Assembly (NCBI GenBank): GCA_032207245.1
Contig: JAGEOH010000228.1
Location: forward strand, 1 to 64,000
Direction of reading: 5' to 3'
Origin: Pardosa pseudoannulata
Lineage: Eukaryota > Arthropoda > Arachnida > Araneae > Lycosidae
DNA: 64,000 nt
How positions within the stretch are numbered: the first letter of the stretch is position 1; each line of letters starts with the position of its first letter. Of the stretch, positions 62,301 to 64,000 are shown in pieces. A program made the translations under genes and the position numbers. Under the pieces are notes generated by a model. The model saw nothing but the letters and a program-made list of their open reading frames with translations, was not told where the DNA came from and searched no databases.

Positions 62301-64000
62301 CGGATTATCGTCTTTCGGTATTATGCTATTATCGGATTATCGTCTTTCGGTATTAATTTGCTATTATCGGATTATCGTCTTTCGGTATTATGCTATTATC
62401 GGATTATCGTCTTTCGGTATTTTGCTATTATCGGATTATCGTCTTTCGGTATTATGCTATTATCGGATTATCGTCTTTCGGTATTTTGCTATTATCGGAT
62501 TATCGTCTTTCGGTATTTTGCTATTATCGGATTATCGTCTTTCGGTATTATGCTATTATCGGATTATCGTCTTTCGGTATTATGCTATTATCGGATTATC
62601 GTCTTTCGGTATTATGCTATTATCGGATTATCGTCTTTCGGTATTATGCTATTATCGGATTATCGTCTTTCGGTATTTTGCTATTATCGGATTATCGTCT
62701 TTCGGTATTATGCTATTATCGGATTATCGTCTTTCGGTATTATGCTATTATCGGATTATCGTCTTTCGGTATTATGCTATTATCGGATTATCGTCTTTCG
62801 GTATTATGCTATTATCGGATTATCGTCTTTCGGTATTATGCTATTATCGGATTATCGTCTTTCGGTATTATGCTATTATCGGATTATCGTCTTTCGGTAT
62901 TATGCTATTATCGGATTATCGTCTTTCGGTATTATGCTATTATCGGATTATCGTCTTTCGGTATTTTGCTATTATCGGATTATCGTCTTTCGGTATTATG
63001 CTATTATCGGATTATCGTCTTTCGGTTTTTTTGGCTATTATCGGATTATCGTCTTTCGGTATAATGCTATTATCGGATAACCTTTTTTCGGTATTTTGCT
63101 ATTATCGGATTATCGTCTTTCGGTATTATGCTATTATCGGATTATCGTCTTTCGGTATTTTGCTATTATCGGATTATCGTCTTTCGGTATTATGCTATTA
63201 TCGGATTATCGTCTTTCGGTATTTTGCTATTATCGGATTATCGTCTTTCGGTATTTTGCTATTATCGGATTATCGTCTTTCGGTATTATGCTATTATCGG
63301 ATTATCGTCTTTCGGTATTATGCTATTATCGGATTATCGTCTTTCGGTATTTTGCTATTATCGGATTATCGTCTTTCGGTATTATGCTATTATCGGATTA
63401 TCGTCTTTCGGTATTTTGCTATTATCGGATTATCGTCTTTCGGTATTATGCTATTATCGGATTATCGTCTTTCGGTATTATGCTATTATCGGATTATCGT
63501 CTTTCGGTATTATGCTATTATCGGATTATCGTCTTTCGGTATTTTGCTATTATCGGATTATCGTCTTTCGGTATTATGCTATTATCGGATTATCGTCTTT
63601 CGGTATTATGCTATTATCGGATTATCGTCTTTCGGTATTATGCTATTATCGGATTATCGTCTTTCGGTATTATGCTATTATCGGATTATCGTCTTTCGGT
63701 ATTATGCTATTATCGGATTATCGTCTTTCGGTATTTTGCTATTATCGGATTATCGTCTTTCGGTATTATGCTATTATCGGATTATCGTCTTTCGGTATTA
63801 TGCTATTATCGGATTATCGTCTTTCGGTATTTTGCTATTATCGGATTATCGTCTTTCGGTATTATGCTATTATCGGATTATCGTCTTTCGGTATTTTGCT
63901 ATTATCGGATTATCGTCTTTCGGTATAATGCTATTATCGGATAACCTTTTTTCGGTATTTTGCTATTATCGGATTATCGTCTTTCGGTATTATGCTATTA

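Larger units (their letters stand above)
41641..64000 (+). repeat. 32-bp satellite, distal part (about 700 units, open at window end)
   Basis: Same unit and orientation as 33119-39462, continuing past the window edge. It is homogeneous in most places, with the A/T dimorphism throughout. Phase-changing indels are concentrated at about 53.9-59.4 kb. A rearranged unit near 43905-43935 (ATCGATAACC, TTTTACGGTATATGC) is unique. Forward open frames of up to 3561 codons result only from the stop-free consensus. The reverse strand of the unit contains TAA and TAG, so it is closed. No other sequence is embedded in these 22 kb. Confidence 0.96.

Noticed and set aside
33119..64000. 32-bp repeats as a CRISPR array
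   Set aside because: Units are directly adjacent with no unique spacers, run for over 30 kb and have no cas genes; this is a satellite.

Overview
The whole 64 kb is tandemly repeated satellite DNA. I find no protein-coding gene, rRNA, tRNA, CRISPR array or recognisable intact transposon. This points to a heterochromatic (centromeric, pericentromeric or subtelomeric) block of a eukaryotic chromosome, probably from a long-read assembly. The organism cannot be named from this sequence; an AT-rich genome is all I can state. Every long open frame is a by-product of repeat units that contain no TAA, TAG or TGA.

Layout. (1) Positions 1-12195 are a mosaic of two satellites. Blocks of an octamer satellite (TTATGGTA / TTATGGTC and variants) alternate with blocks of a roughly 190-bp satellite. 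Seven transitions from the 190-bp to the octamer satellite carry the same 18-bp direct-repeat boundary (one slightly shortened), so the mosaic grew by duplicating composite segments. (2) Positions 12196-33083 hold about 42 head-to-tail copies of a roughly 490-500-bp satellite. It has internal TA microsatellites, an 18-bp perfect palindrome, a TATA-like palindrome, two sequence classes and a local three-monomer higher-order repeat. A 203-bp island of the next satellite sits inside it at 22183-22385. (3) A small GAGTCCA heptamer repeat at 33084-33118 makes the junction. (4) From 33119 to the end of the window runs a 32-bp satellite of about 900 units. It is interrupted at 39463-41640 by a T-rich scrambled block that looks like an assembly or consensus artefact, or an extremely unusual decay product.

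Main result. The 32-bp unit splits into four octamers (TTATCGGA, TTATCGTC, TTTCGGTA, TTATGCTA), each a variant of the TTATGGTA/C octamer at the left of the window. The satellites flanking the 490-bp array therefore look like one family: a loose octamer array, and a derived four-octamer higher-order unit that was then homogenised and amplified over more than 30 kb. Most junctions of the 490-bp array with other repeats, and its internal deletion and duplication, fall at or next to one short stretch of its monomer (TTTCTAAGTCCAGG), suggesting a recombination or insertion hotspot.
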